Assembly: GCF_000379465.1 (NCBI RefSeq)
Contig: NZ_KB905392.1
Coordinates: 124,001-188,000 of the forward strand
Reading direction: 5' to 3'
Source of the DNA: Sciscionella marina DSM 45152
GTDB taxonomy: Bacteria; Actinomycetota; Actinomycetes; Mycobacteriales; Pseudonocardiaceae
DNA: 64,000 nt
Shown here: in pieces, positions 42,486-51,451 of the stretch
Layout: each line of letters starts with the position of its first letter
Position numbering within the stretch: position 1 is the first letter of the stretch
Translations under genes and position numbers: made by a program
The notes under the pieces: model-generated
Told to the model about the DNA's origin: nothing
The model's database searches: none
What the model saw: only the letters and a program-made list of their open reading frames with translations

Positions 42486-42496
42486 ATGTGCTCCCT

Positions 42497-43246
42497 TCAC
42501 GCGGGGAAACTGGACTGGGCAAGATACCCGAAATCGGCGACCAGGTTCACCCCGGACAGGTTCGCGGCCGCCGGGCTCGCGAGGTAGCGCACGTGCGCGG
42601 CGACCTGTTCCGGGCGCTGCACGGGAAACGCCGAGCCGTCGAACACCTGGTCGCCGAGGTCCCCGCGGGCCAGCGGAGTGTCCACTATGGAGGGACACAC
42701 GGAGCTGACCCGGATGCCGTCCGCGCGCAGGTCCACGGCCAGTGCCCTGGTCAGCTGGGCGAGCGCACCCTTCGCCGCACAATAAGGCACCATCCCGGGC
42801 GCGGCCACGAAGGCGGAGTCGGAGCCGAGGAACACGATCGCGGGTGCCTCGGCGGTGCGCAGCCACGGCAGGGCGTGCTTCACGAGCAGGAACTGCCCGG
42901 TCACATTCACCGCGAACACCGATTCCCAGTCGTCCAGCCCGATCTCGGCGATATCGCCGCCGAACGGCCCGGAGATTCCGGCGCAACCGATCACCGCATC
43001 GATCCCACCGAGTCTCCCGGCCAGCTCGGCGATGGCGGTACGCATCTCGGGCTCGGAGCGCACATCGGCCCGTGCCCAGGCGTGGCCCGCGGCTGACGGA
43101 AGCACCCGGGACACCCCGGAATCACGGTCGAGCAGGCCGAGAACCGCTCCCGCCTCGGCGAAAGCGAGCGCGCACGCCCTGCCGATCCCGGAAGCGGCAC
43201 CGGTCACGAGCACCCGCCTGCCCCGCTCGGGCTCATCCCCGGACAT
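42497..43246 (-). CDS. Short-chain dehydrogenase/reductase
   Basis: 249-residue SDR with TGAASGIGRA, catalytic LGSD and Tyr-x3-Lys in YCAAKGAL, and a CPSIVDTP loop. VIGCAGISG replaces the usual NNAG. A conserved acidic LDRD after the second strand suggests NAD. Its start overlaps the end of the permease gene by 14 bases, and the next SDR follows closely, so the three are translated from one message. Confidence 0.9.
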   Translation of the reverse strand: MSGDEPERGRRVLVTGAASGIGRACALAFAEAGAVLGLLDRDSGVSRVLPSAAGHAWARADVRSEPEMRTAIAELAGRLGGIDAVIGCAGISGPFGGDIAEIGLDDWESVFAVNVTGQFLLVKHALPWLRTAEAPAIVFLGSDSAFVAAPGMVPYCAAKGALAQLTRALAVDLRADGIRVSSVCPSIVDTPLARGDLGDQVFDGSAFPVQRPEQVAAHVRYLASPAAANLSGVNLVADFGYLAQSSFPA

Positions 43247-44702
43247 CGAGCTCCTTTCGCGGTGTTTCCTCGGTGTGCTCGAGTTCCCGGTATTCGGTTT
43301 TCCGGAACCGGCGCATCCACCACGCCCTGGCCAGCCCGGCCGCCAGGGCGAACAGCAGCAGCCAGGGCAGCTGCGCGATCACCGGGGAATCGGATCCGGC
43401 CAGTTCACCGAAGTTCACGACCGCCAGTACCGTCACTGCGAGCAGCCCGAGGCCGCCGAGCACCGGGGCGAGCAGGGTCTTCCACGACCGGCGGTCGTGG
43501 CGGCGCCGGAAGAACACCACGATCGCGATCGCGGCCATGGCCTGCAGCACGATGATGCCCAGTGTGCCGATACCGGTCATGCTCGCGGTTAGGTCGGCGA
43601 CCGGATCGAGCCCGGCGATCGCGTAGCAGGCGGCGACCGCGGTGGCGAAACCGATCTGCACCGCGCTGGCCACCGCGGGCGCCCCGGTCCGGGGCACGGT
43701 GCGCCCCAGCGCCTTCGGCAGCACCGCGGCCCTGCCGAGCGCGAACAGGTACCTGCTCGCCGAATTGTGCAGCGCGAGCAGCGCCGCGAACAGGCTCACC
43801 ACGAGCAGCAGCATCATCGCGTCGGTGAGCACCGGCCCGATCTCCCGGATCGCGATCGACTGCACGAAATCGCCCGCCGCGAGGTGCGCACCGGCGACCG
43901 CGCCCGCCCGGCCCGCGCCGACGGCACTGATCAGGCACCAGCTGGTGAACGCGGCGAACAGGCCGATCAGCGCCACCGCGGTATAGGTGGCCCGCGGAAT
44001 GGTGCGGGCCGGATTCCGCGCTTCCTCGCTGAACAGACCGGTCGCCTCGAAACCGACGAAGGCGTTGAAGGCGAACAGCAGGCCGAGCCCGACCGAACCG
44101 GAAAGCATCACCGAGGGCGCGAAGATCTCCAGGCTCAGGCCGTCCCGCAGCAGGATCGCGACATCGAGCACGAGCAGGATCCCCACTTCGAGGACCAGCG
44201 AGGCCCCGAGAAGTTTCGCGCTCACATCCACCCCGCGCCTGCCGAGCAGGAAGACCGCGAGCACCGAGAGCCCGCTCCACAGTTGCCATGGGGTGTGCAG
44301 GCCGAGCACCTCACCGAACACCTTCGCGGTGAAGAACCCGCTCGTGCCGATCGCGCCCGCCACGAAACAGTTGTAGCCGAGCAGCGCCACGAACGCGGCG
44401 ACCAGCCCGGGAGGGCGGCCGAGTGCCCGGGTGACGTAGGCGAAGAACCCGCCCGCACTCGTCACATGCCTGCTCATCTGGGCATAGCCGGTGCCGAACA
44501 ACAACAGCACCACCGCGGCGATGAGGAACGAGACGGGCATGCCGCCACCGTTGCCGTCCGCGATACCGAGCGTGGCGATCACGATGATCCCGGTCAGCGG
44601 GGCCACGGCGGCCAGGACCAGGAACACGATCCCGGCGACGCCGAGCGCGTCACCGCGCAACCGGCCGTTCCCCGGCCCCGCGGGGGTGCTCTCGATACCC
44701 AT
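43233..44702 (-). CDS. APC-family amino-acid/amine permease
   Basis: 489-residue permease with about 12 helices of the amino acid-polyamine-organocation type (helix 1 GVAGIVFLVLAAVAPLTGII; FNAFVGFEATGLFSEEARNP in helix 6 and its loop). It probably imports an amino acid or amine by proton symport. ATG 44702 lies six bases after AGGAAG. It is the first gene of the leftward operon with two SDRs and is divergent from an AraC regulator whose likely binding repeats lie in the shared promoter. Confidence 0.92.
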   Translation of the reverse strand: MGIESTPAGPGNGRLRGDALGVAGIVFLVLAAVAPLTGIIVIATLGIADGNGGGMPVSFLIAAVVLLLFGTGYAQMSRHVTSAGGFFAYVTRALGRPPGLVAAFVALLGYNCFVAGAIGTSGFFTAKVFGEVLGLHTPWQLWSGLSVLAVFLLGRRGVDVSAKLLGASLVLEVGILLVLDVAILLRDGLSLEIFAPSVMLSGSVGLGLLFAFNAFVGFEATGLFSEEARNPARTIPRATYTAVALIGLFAAFTSWCLISAVGAGRAGAVAGAHLAAGDFVQSIAIREIGPVLTDAMMLLLVVSLFAALLALHNSASRYLFALGRAAVLPKALGRTVPRTGAPAVASAVQIGFATAVAACYAIAGLDPVADLTASMTGIGTLGIIVLQAMAAIAIVVFFRRRHDRRSWKTLLAPVLGGLGLLAVTVLAVVNFGELAGSDSPVIAQLPWLLLFALAAGLARAWWMRRFRKTEYRELEHTEETPRKELDVRG

Positions 44703-44790
44703 CGCACGCTTCCTGATCCGGTCCGTGGTCGACCGCCGGACTTCGGCAGTCCGGCCAGTCTGCTCGGCGGACCGGGCAACCGACTTGTTC

Positions 44791-44824
44791 CTGGACGAAC
44801 GGGGCTTGCCTCTGGACGTACGGG
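44791..44824. promoter_or_regulatory. Direct repeats 21 bp apart, AraC-type binding site candidate
   Basis: CTGGACGAACGGG (44791-44803) and CTGGACGTACGGG (44812-44824) differ at one base and start 21 bases apart, two helical turns. AraC-family proteins typically bind such direct repeats. They lie about 90 bases upstream of the permease start and 100 bases before the AraC start, in the shared 224-base gap. Confidence 0.55.
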
Positions 44825-44926
44825 CCCGACTGTGAGTGAATTCAATACTGACCGGTGCCCCTGGGACGGCCCTAGAGTCGTGCGGAGCACCGGAGGTTTC
44901 CGTGTCGAGCAAAGGAGGTCGAGGCG

Positions 44927-45883
44927 ATGAATGCGGATACCGCGAGTGACGGCGCCTCGGTCGAACTCGCTCACGCCGAGGATTTCGCCCAGTGGCGGCG
45001 GCTGATCTCGGAGTCCTTCGTGCCGCTCCAGGTCGAACGCGGGCCCGGACCGTTCATCGGTTCCATGCGCAGCCTTTCCCTGGACGGGGTACGAGTGAGC
45101 TCGCTGCACACCAGTGCGGGCAAGGTGCTACGCACCCAGAAGCTCGCCGCCTGCGCCGACCGCGCCTACTACAAGCTGAGCCTGCAGCTGTCCGGTTCGG
45201 CCATCCTCGTGCAGGACGGGCGGGAGGCGCTGCTGCGGCCGGGTGATTTCACCGTCTACGACAGTTCCCGGGCCTACACCATTGCCTCGGATCTCGCGTA
45301 CCACTCGCTCGTGCTGATGTTCCCCAGGGACATGCTCGATCTGCCGGTGCGGCGGGTCGCCACCGTCACCGGGACCCCGATCTCCGGACAGAGCGGCCTT
45401 GGCAAGCTCGTCGGCTCCTTCCTGCACGGCATCGCGGGCAATTTCGACGCGCTGCGCGGTCCGCGGGGCACCCGGCTGGTGCACAACCTGCTGGACCTGG
45501 TGGGCACCGCGCTGGCCGAACGGCTCGACCTCGACCCGCAGGACACCCCGAGTGCGCACCGCAGCCTGGCGACCCGGGCGCGGACCTTCATCGAGTCGAA
45601 CCTCGGGGACAGCACCCTTTCCCCGGACGAGGTCGCCGGGGCGCACTTCGTGTCCACCCGGCACCTGCAGAACGTGTTCCGCGAGGAGGGCACCACCATC
45701 TCCGCGTGGATCAGGGAACGACGGCTCGAACGGTGCCGTCGCGATCTCGCCGACCCGGTGTACGCGAGCAGTTCGGTGTCCTCCATCGCGGCGCGCTGGG
45801 GTTTCCCGGACGCGGCACATTTCAGCAGGGTGTTCAAGACCGCCTACGGTGAGTCCCCGAGCGAATACCGCGCCCGGCAATGA
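44927..45883 (+). CDS. AraC-family transcriptional regulator
   Basis: 318-residue activator: N-terminal cupin-like sensing domain (residues 15-190; YYKLSLQLSGSAILVQDGR, RPGDFTVYDSSRAY, the AraC-binding-like domain 2 type) and two C-terminal helix-turn-helix motifs (215-316) with FRVFKTAYGESPSEYRA-like ending FSRVFKTAYGESPSEYR. Strong ribosome site AAAGGAGGT eight bases ahead of the ATG. It should activate the divergent permease/SDR operon in response to the imported compound, through the direct repeats at 44791-44824. Confidence 0.92.
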   Translation: MNADTASDGASVELAHAEDFAQWRRLISESFVPLQVERGPGPFIGSMRSLSLDGVRVSSLHTSAGKVLRTQKLAACADRAYYKLSLQLSGSAILVQDGREALLRPGDFTVYDSSRAYTIASDLAYHSLVLMFPRDMLDLPVRRVATVTGTPISGQSGLGKLVGSFLHGIAGNFDALRGPRGTRLVHNLLDLVGTALAERLDLDPQDTPSAHRSLATRARTFIESNLGDSTLSPDEVAGAHFVSTRHLQNVFREEGTTISAWIRERRLERCRRDLADPVYASSSVSSIAARWGFPDAAHFSRVFKTAYGESPSEYRARQ

Positions 45884-45898
45884 GCTTCGGCCGAGTGC

Positions 45899-46903
45899 CT
45901 ACCGCACAGCCTCGAGCAGGCCGCAGGTGGTGCCCGGTAACGGAAGTGCCCGCTCGATGCGCAATCCGGCGCGGGTGCACAGCTCCTCGAACTCGGCGCG
46001 GGTGCGTTCCCGGCCGCCGTAGAGCATCAGCATGTTCAGGTCGGTGAGTTCGGGATCCCGTGGCGCGCCTGGTTCGGCGAGCACCTGCTCGATGATCAGC
46101 AGGCGGGCATGTTCCGGCATGGCCGCGCGGATCGTGGACAGGATCGCCACCGCCTGCTCGTCGGCCCAGTCGTGCAGGATCCACTTGAGCAGGTACCGGT
46201 CCGCTCCCCCGGGAACGGCTGCGAAGAAGTCCCCGGTGACGAAGGTGGCGCCGGGGGCGTACCGTTTCCCGTCCTCGGTCCGGTCGAACACGATGCCGCG
46301 CAGTCCGGGATGGTGGCGCAGGATCGTGGCGATCAGGGTGCCGTCCCCGCCGCCGATATCGGCCACCGTCCCGACTCCGGTGAACTCGTAGTTTTCGGCC
46401 ACACACCGGGCGATCGACGCGGTCATCCGGCCCATGGCGTCGTCGTACAGTGCGGCCAGTTCCGCATCCCCGCGCAGGCACTCGAAGATCGAAGCACCGT
46501 AGGCCTCGTGGAAACCGCCTTTCCCGCCGCGCACTCCGGCCTCGAGCCGTTCCCAGGACCGCAGCGCGACCTCGTGGGCGGACAGCAGCACGATCTCGCG
46601 CCATGAGCCCGGTGCGCCCTTGCGCAGCAGCGAACCCGTCGCGGTCAGCGTGAACCGCTCCGGTTCCGGTTCGGCGAGCAGATTCAGCTCCACGAATCCG
46701 CGCAGCAGGCGCAGTAACCGCTCTGGACGCATCCGGTACTGCTCGGCAAGTGCGCCGAGGGCCACGGTGCGATTTCCGATGTCTTCGGCGATCCCGAGTT
46801 CGGCGAACACCTTCGCCAGCTGGGTGGCCTTCGCGCCACGCAACCAGTCCGCGATCGCGTTCGCCGCCACGTCTCGCTGGGGCTCATCCGGTACCCGCGC
46901 CAT
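45899..46903 (-). CDS. SAM-dependent O-methyltransferase, winged-helix class
   Basis: 334-residue methyltransferase of the acetylserotonin O-methyltransferase type common in actinomycete secondary metabolism. N-terminal dimerisation domain to about residue 100, SAM loop VADIGGGDGTL, acidic VFDRTED, and catalytic pair in LLKWILHDW. All key residues are intact, unlike the related protein at 24682. It converges on the AraC gene with 15 bases between, and lies 82 bases after the CoA-ligase gene, so it may be a separate unit. Acceptor unknown. Confidence 0.9.
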   Translation of the reverse strand: MARVPDEPQRDVAANAIADWLRGAKATQLAKVFAELGIAEDIGNRTVALGALAEQYRMRPERLLRLLRGFVELNLLAEPEPERFTLTATGSLLRKGAPGSWREIVLLSAHEVALRSWERLEAGVRGGKGGFHEAYGASIFECLRGDAELAALYDDAMGRMTASIARCVAENYEFTGVGTVADIGGGDGTLIATILRHHPGLRGIVFDRTEDGKRYAPGATFVTGDFFAAVPGGADRYLLKWILHDWADEQAVAILSTIRAAMPEHARLLIIEQVLAEPGAPRDPELTDLNMLMLYGGRERTRAEFEELCTRAGLRIERALPLPGTTCGLLEAVR

Positions 46904-46985
46904 CGCGCCTCCTTCAGCTCACCGGTCGGGGGGATCCGATCCTGGAAGATGAAGTCGGCTTCATGTCAACGGCGGAAGCTGCCGC

Positions 46986-48620
46986 TCAGTCGACGTCTTC
47001 GAAACGGCCTTGGCTGTACTCGGTTTCGGCCTGTTCCCGGGCCCGATAATGGATCTTCTTTCCGGTCGCGGTGCGCGGCAGTGAATCCACGAACCGGTAG
47101 GCGCGCGGACGTTTGTAGTCGGCGAGCATCGGGTGCGCGCGGCAGTGCCGGTCGCACTCGGCTGCGGTGCAGTCCGGTCGCGCGCGCTCGATGTAGGCGA
47201 CCACGCGGTGCCCCCATTTCGGATCGGGCACGGCGATCACGAGGCTGTCGGTGATCCCGGGATGCTCGTTGAGCGCCTCCTCCACCTGGACCGGGTGCAC
47301 GTTCTCCCCGCCGGAGACGATCATGTCGTCCTTGCGCCCCACGATGGTCAGGTACTCGTGCTCGTCCCAGGTGGCCAGGTCGCCGATGTAGAGCCAGCCA
47401 TCGTGGAATTTCTCCGCCTGTTGCCCAGGGTCCCCGGCGTAGGCGAACCCGCATTTCGGGGAGCGCACGATCACCTCGCCGACCTCCTGACCGTCCTTGG
47501 CCACATGCTCTTCGGGCGCGGCGAACCGATCCGGGTGCACCCGCACCACGGCGACATCGTCGTCGGTGCACGCCCGGCCCGCGCTTCCCGCGTGGTCCGG
47601 AAGATCCTCGGGGCGCAGGAAGGTGTTCCAGAACGCTTCGGTGGTCCCGTATCCGTTGAACACCCGCGCGCTGAGCACCTCCTGGTAGTGCAGGCAGGCC
47701 TCGCGTTCCAGGGGCGCGCCCATGGTGACCACGCCGCGCAGGGTGGACAGATCGCGGGGCCGCTCGGTCTGCGCGGCGGCGAGCATCGCCAGGTTGGTCG
47801 GCGCACCGATCAGGAAGGTCAGCCCGGCCGAGGCCACCAGGTCGAGGCAGCGACCCGGATCGAAGGCACGCATCGGCAGCACGCTCGCCCCGGTGTAGAA
47901 GGCCGGATTCGGCCCGCCCGCGTAGAGCCCGCCGCGGTGGAACCACGGGGTCATGTTCAGCGTCCGGTCCGCGGGCCCGAGCGGGAAATGCATGATCACG
48001 TCGTGCGCGCTGAACAGTTCCACGAGGCTGGGCAGCGGAACACCCTTGGGCATCCCGGTGGTGCCGGATGTGTAAAGGCGGGTGGTCTCGCTGTACACCG
48101 AGGCGGTGCCGGGCAGTGTTCCCGCCCGCGCGGCGAACAGCGCACCGAAGGCGGTGCTGCCCGGGGCGACCGGTTCGCCGACGGTGACGACCAGGCCGGG
48201 CCGGTGCGCGCTGCGGTCGAGCGCGGCCCGTGCCTGCCCGGCGAGTTCCGCGTCGAACAGGAATGCGGCGGGACGGCTCTGCTCCAGCACGGAAGCCGTT
48301 TCCCCCGGGGCGAGCCGGAAATTGACCGGGGAACCGATCGCCCCGCAGGCCTGGGTGGCCAGATACAGCAGGGCGAAGGCGGAGGAGTTGTACAGCTGAT
48401 AGACCACCACATCGCCAGGGCGCACGCCCGCTTCGGCGAGCCCACTCGCGAGCAGGCGCACTTGTTCGCCGAGCTCCGCGTAGCTCAGGTTCATCCCGGT
48501 CTCCGGATCGATGATCGCGGGATTGTCCGGGAACCGGTGCGTGTTGCGCCAGAATCCGGCCAGATAGGTGCATTCGCTCTCGAAATAGCGCCGATACTCC
48601 GTCGGATCGTATTCGCTCAT
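46986..48620 (-). CDS. Acyl-CoA synthetase / CoA ligase (ANL superfamily)
   Basis: 544-residue adenylate-forming enzyme that activates a carboxylic acid with ATP and CoA. P-loop TSGTTGMPKGVPL, VFNGYGTTEAFW, the hinge segment GWLYIGDLATWDEHEYLTI region with GRKDDMIVSGGENV, and the catalytic Lys in RTATGKKIHY are present. ATG 48620 is chosen; GTG 48629, overlapping the crotonase stop, is an alternative. Last gene of the CoA-ester operon with crotonase, BadH-like SDR and acyl-CoA dehydrogenase; it would perform the first step. Confidence 0.92.
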   Translation of the reverse strand: MSEYDPTEYRRYFESECTYLAGFWRNTHRFPDNPAIIDPETGMNLSYAELGEQVRLLASGLAEAGVRPGDVVVYQLYNSSAFALLYLATQACGAIGSPVNFRLAPGETASVLEQSRPAAFLFDAELAGQARAALDRSAHRPGLVVTVGEPVAPGSTAFGALFAARAGTLPGTASVYSETTRLYTSGTTGMPKGVPLPSLVELFSAHDVIMHFPLGPADRTLNMTPWFHRGGLYAGGPNPAFYTGASVLPMRAFDPGRCLDLVASAGLTFLIGAPTNLAMLAAAQTERPRDLSTLRGVVTMGAPLEREACLHYQEVLSARVFNGYGTTEAFWNTFLRPEDLPDHAGSAGRACTDDDVAVVRVHPDRFAAPEEHVAKDGQEVGEVIVRSPKCGFAYAGDPGQQAEKFHDGWLYIGDLATWDEHEYLTIVGRKDDMIVSGGENVHPVQVEEALNEHPGITDSLVIAVPDPKWGHRVVAYIERARPDCTAAECDRHCRAHPMLADYKRPRAYRFVDSLPRTATGKKIHYRAREQAETEYSQGRFEDVD

Positions 48621-48625
48621 CTCGA

Positions 48626-49423
48626 TCACTTCGCCGAGGGGAATTCGGGGGAACGCTTCTCTTCCAGCGCCGCGGCACCTTCGAGCACGTCGGGCCCGAG
48701 GAAACCGAGCATCTCGTAGGCTGCCGACTGTTCGAAGATCGGCCCTTGCGCGCGCAGCCAGTTGTTCAGGGTGCGCTTGGTGAACCGGATGGCCTGCTGT
48801 GCCCCGGTTCCGAGGGTTTCGGCGACCCGAATCGCCTCGGGGAGCACCTGTTCGCGTGGCAGTGCCTTGGCGACCATGCCGATCCGTTCCGCCTCCGCCC
48901 CGCTGATCATCTCGCCGGTCAGCAGGTAGTAGCGCGCCTTGGCCATTCCAGCGAGCAGTGGCCAGATGAGCGCGGCGTGATCCCCCGCGGCGACACCGAG
49001 TTTCACGTGCCCGTCGCCGATTCGCGCGTCCTCGGCGCAGATCGCGATATCGGCGAGCAGCGCGACCACGGTGCCCGCCCCCACCGCGACCCCGTTGATG
49101 GCCGAGACGATGGGCTTCGTGCAGTCGACCATGGTGTAGACCAGCGCACTCATCTCTTCGAGCATGTGCGAGACCCGCGCGTGGTCCCCGGCCATCCGCT
49201 GCACCATGGCCAGGTCACCGCCCGCGGAGAACGCCTTGCCCGCTCCGGTGACCACCGCGACCCTGGTCTCCGGGTCCTGCGAGACATCCGTCCACACACG
49301 GGCGAGCTCGCCGTGCATGACCTCATCGGCTGCGTTGTACTTCTCCGGGCGGTCCAGGGTGATCAGCAGGACGCCGTTCGCCCTGCGCTCGAACCGCAAC
49401 TGCTGGTATGCGGAAAAATCCAC
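48626..49423 (-). CDS. Enoyl-CoA hydratase/isomerase family protein (crotonase), atypical active site
   Basis: 265-residue crotonase-fold protein. The oxyanion-hole segments AFSAGGDLA and GVAVGAGTVVALLADI are present. The two glutamates of classic hydratases are not: the first falls in AGTVVAL and the second reads GHVKLG instead of PExxLG. It may be an isomerase, hydrolase or C-C-bond enzyme acting on CoA esters. GTG 49423 is preceded by GAGGAG at six bases, better than the upstream start at 49441. It lies 11 bases after the SDR. Confidence 0.88.
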   Translation of the reverse strand: MDFSAYQQLRFERRANGVLLITLDRPEKYNAADEVMHGELARVWTDVSQDPETRVAVVTGAGKAFSAGGDLAMVQRMAGDHARVSHMLEEMSALVYTMVDCTKPIVSAINGVAVGAGTVVALLADIAICAEDARIGDGHVKLGVAAGDHAALIWPLLAGMAKARYYLLTGEMISGAEAERIGMVAKALPREQVLPEAIRVAETLGTGAQQAIRFTKRTLNNWLRAQGPIFEQSAAYEMLGFLGPDVLEGAAALEEKRSPEFPSAK

Positions 49424-49434
49424 GGAACTCCTCC

Positions 49435-50175
49435 TCAGCACATGGTCAGGCCGCCGCTGACGCTCACGGTCTGACCGGTGATGTATCCGGCCTCCGCGGA
49501 GGCGAGGAACGCGACCGCATTGGCCAGATCGGCAGGTTCGGCGAGCCTGCGCAACGGGATCGCCTTGGTCAGTGCCTCACGCAGCCGTTCGTTTCCCTCG
49601 GTCACCGCGTCGAACAGAGCGGTGTCGGTCGGGCCCGGTGAGACACAGTTGGCGGTGACCCCGTAGCGGGCCAGTTCCCTGGCGATGGTCTTGGTGAACG
49701 CGATGATCCCGCCCTTGGCCGCGGAGTACACCGCCTCACCCGAGGAACCGACCCGGCCCGCGTCCGAGCCGATGTTGATCACGGTGCCGTGCCTCTGCCC
49801 GATCATCAACGGCAACGCGGCATGGCAGGTGTTCAGCACGCCGAACAGGTTGATCCGGACCGCCCGTTCCCAGTCCGCCGGATCCGATTCCACGAACGGC
49901 CCGGCCTTGTCCCAGCCCGCGTTGTTCACCAGTACATCGATGCGGCCGTGTTCGCTGGTCACCCGCTCGAGCAGCGCGGCGACCGAGTCCGGATCGGTGA
50001 CATCGGCGCGGATCCCGAGACCGCCGACCGCGGCGGCGCACGCCGTTGCCGAGGCCTCGTCCAGGTCGGCGGCGACCACCCGCGCTCCTTCCCCGGCGAA
50101 CTTCTCCGCGATGGCCAGCCCGATCCCCCGGCCCGCTCCGGTCACGATCGCGACCTTGTCCGACAGTCTCGGCAT
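49435..50175 (-). CDS. SDR resembling 2-hydroxycyclohexanecarboxyl-CoA dehydrogenase (BadH-like)
   Basis: 246-residue SDR: TGAGRGIGLA, VNNAGWDKAGPF, SDAGRVGSSGEAVYSAAKGG with Tyr-x3-Lys, SPGPTDTAL, LTKAIPLRRL and the end SVSGGLTMC. These segments closely match BadH of Rhodopseudomonas, which oxidises the 2-hydroxy group of cyclohexanecarboxyl-CoA. Its genomic partners (acyl-CoA dehydrogenase, crotonase, CoA ligase) match the steps of alicyclic-acid beta-oxidation. The assignment comes from recalled motifs and context and does not prove the substrate. Confidence 0.88.
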   Translation of the reverse strand: MPRLSDKVAIVTGAGRGIGLAIAEKFAGEGARVVAADLDEASATACAAAVGGLGIRADVTDPDSVAALLERVTSEHGRIDVLVNNAGWDKAGPFVESDPADWERAVRINLFGVLNTCHAALPLMIGQRHGTVINIGSDAGRVGSSGEAVYSAAKGGIIAFTKTIARELARYGVTANCVSPGPTDTALFDAVTEGNERLREALTKAIPLRRLAEPADLANAVAFLASAEAGYITGQTVSVSGGLTMC

Positions 50176-50210
50176 TCTCGCTCCTTTCTCGACGACCCCG
50201 GAAATCCCGG

Positions 50211-51356
50211 CTACGGCGCGAATTCCCGGCCGAGCAGCTGCCTGGCGATCACCAACTTGGCCACCTGCGCGGTGCCGTCACCGATCTCCAGCCCGATCAC
50301 ATCCCGGAGCCGCTGCCCGAGCGGGGAGTCCTCGGAATACGCCAGATGCCCGAAGGTCAGCAGGCACTGGTGGATGACCTCGGTCGCCAGTTTCGGCGCC
50401 CAGAACTTCGCCATCGCAGCCTCGCTGCCGTGCTCGAGCCCGGAATCCTTGCGCCACAACGCCTCATAGCACACATGCCGGGCGCCGCGCAGATAGGTGG
50501 CGTGTTCGGCGAGCGGGAAGGCGACGCCCTGGAACCGCCCGATCGGCCCGCCGAACGCCTCGCGCCGGCGCGCCCAGTGCACGGTATCGGTGAGCGAGGC
50601 CTGTGCCGCGCCGAGGCAGGCGAGCCCGATGATGGCGCGGGAGTAGTCGAATCCGCGCATCACCGAGGCGAATCCGTGCCCCTGTTCACCGATCAGCCGG
50701 TCCTCGGTCACCGGGAGCCCGTCGAAGTGCAGCGCGGCCCGCCCGATGGCCCGACCGCCGAGGTCCGCGAAACCCGAGCGTGTCACATACCGCTCGTCCA
50801 GGTCCACGTAGAAGGCGCTCACCCCACGTGCCCCCGATTCCCCGGTCCTGGCGAGCACGATCCCGGTGGAGGCGTAGCTGCCCAGGGTGATGGACGTCTT
50901 CTCGCCGTGCAACCGCCAGCCGCCCGGTTCCGGGACGGCCCGCAGCTCCAGGCTCGCGGCATCGCTGCCATGTCCCGGCTCGGTCACGCACAGCGCGGGA
51001 AGCACGGTGCCCTCGGCGATCGGCGGCAACCACTCGGCCTGCTGGCGCGCACCGGCGTGGCGCACCAGGATGTCGGCGATCAGCGCGGTGTTGATGATCA
51101 GGTAGCTCGCGTTGAAGTCACCGGCGGCGATCTCCTCGGCGGCCATCCCGGCGATCACCGCCCCGGCCTCCTGCCCGCCATACCGCTCCGGGATACGCAG
51201 CCCGGTCAGCCCCATGGCCGCCATCTCGCTGGGCAGCTCCGGGCGCATTCGCGCCGCGCGATCGCTGGACTGGTAGTGCGGGGCCAGGCTGTCCCTGGCG
51301 AACCTGCGCAGCTCGCGCTGATAGGCGAGCTCCTCGGCACCGAATCCGAAGTCCAC
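50211..51356 (-). CDS. Acyl-CoA dehydrogenase, alicyclic-type candidate
   Basis: 381-residue flavoenzyme that introduces a double bond into an acyl-CoA. FAD-contacting LCVTEPGHGSDAASLE and GEKTSITLGSYA, and the C-terminal domain (RREAFGGPIGRFQGVAFPLAEHAT region) are typical. The usual base-bearing EGT motif near the end reads IGDGTAQV, Asp for Glu, so the catalytic base may be Asp or lie elsewhere. GTG 51356 has GAGGAG nine bases ahead. First gene of the leftward operon; divergent from a TetR regulator across a palindrome at 51411. Confidence 0.92.
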   Translation of the reverse strand: MDFGFGAEELAYQRELRRFARDSLAPHYQSSDRAARMRPELPSEMAAMGLTGLRIPERYGGQEAGAVIAGMAAEEIAAGDFNASYLIINTALIADILVRHAGARQQAEWLPPIAEGTVLPALCVTEPGHGSDAASLELRAVPEPGGWRLHGEKTSITLGSYASTGIVLARTGESGARGVSAFYVDLDERYVTRSGFADLGGRAIGRAALHFDGLPVTEDRLIGEQGHGFASVMRGFDYSRAIIGLACLGAAQASLTDTVHWARRREAFGGPIGRFQGVAFPLAEHATYLRGARHVCYEALWRKDSGLEHGSEAAMAKFWAPKLATEVIHQCLLTFGHLAYSEDSPLGQRLRDVIGLEIGDGTAQVAKLVIARQLLGREFAP

Positions 51357-51410
51357 GCTGCACCACTCCTCGGCCCGGCATCCTCGCCGGTCTGACTACA
51401 GTGACAAAAT

Positions 51411-51426
51411 TTGACTCTGGAGTCAA
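51411..51426. promoter_or_regulatory. TTGACTC-TG-GAGTCAA operator, acyl-CoA dehydrogenase / TetR divergent promoter
   Basis: Perfect 7-base arms around TG, located 55 bases upstream of the dehydrogenase start and 26 bases before the TetR start. Palindromes of this type are usual for TetR regulators of acyl-CoA catabolism. One bound dimer would block both divergent promoters until an acyl-CoA inducer appears. Confidence 0.65.
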
Positions 51427-51451
51427 TAGATGACCCGGGTATCCTCACGGC

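Noticed and set aside
48626-49423. Assignment of the crotonase as BadI (ring-cleaving hydrolase) or a classic enoyl-CoA hydratase
   Set aside because: It lacks the MenB/BadI-type motifs and both hydratase glutamates, so only the fold is claimed.
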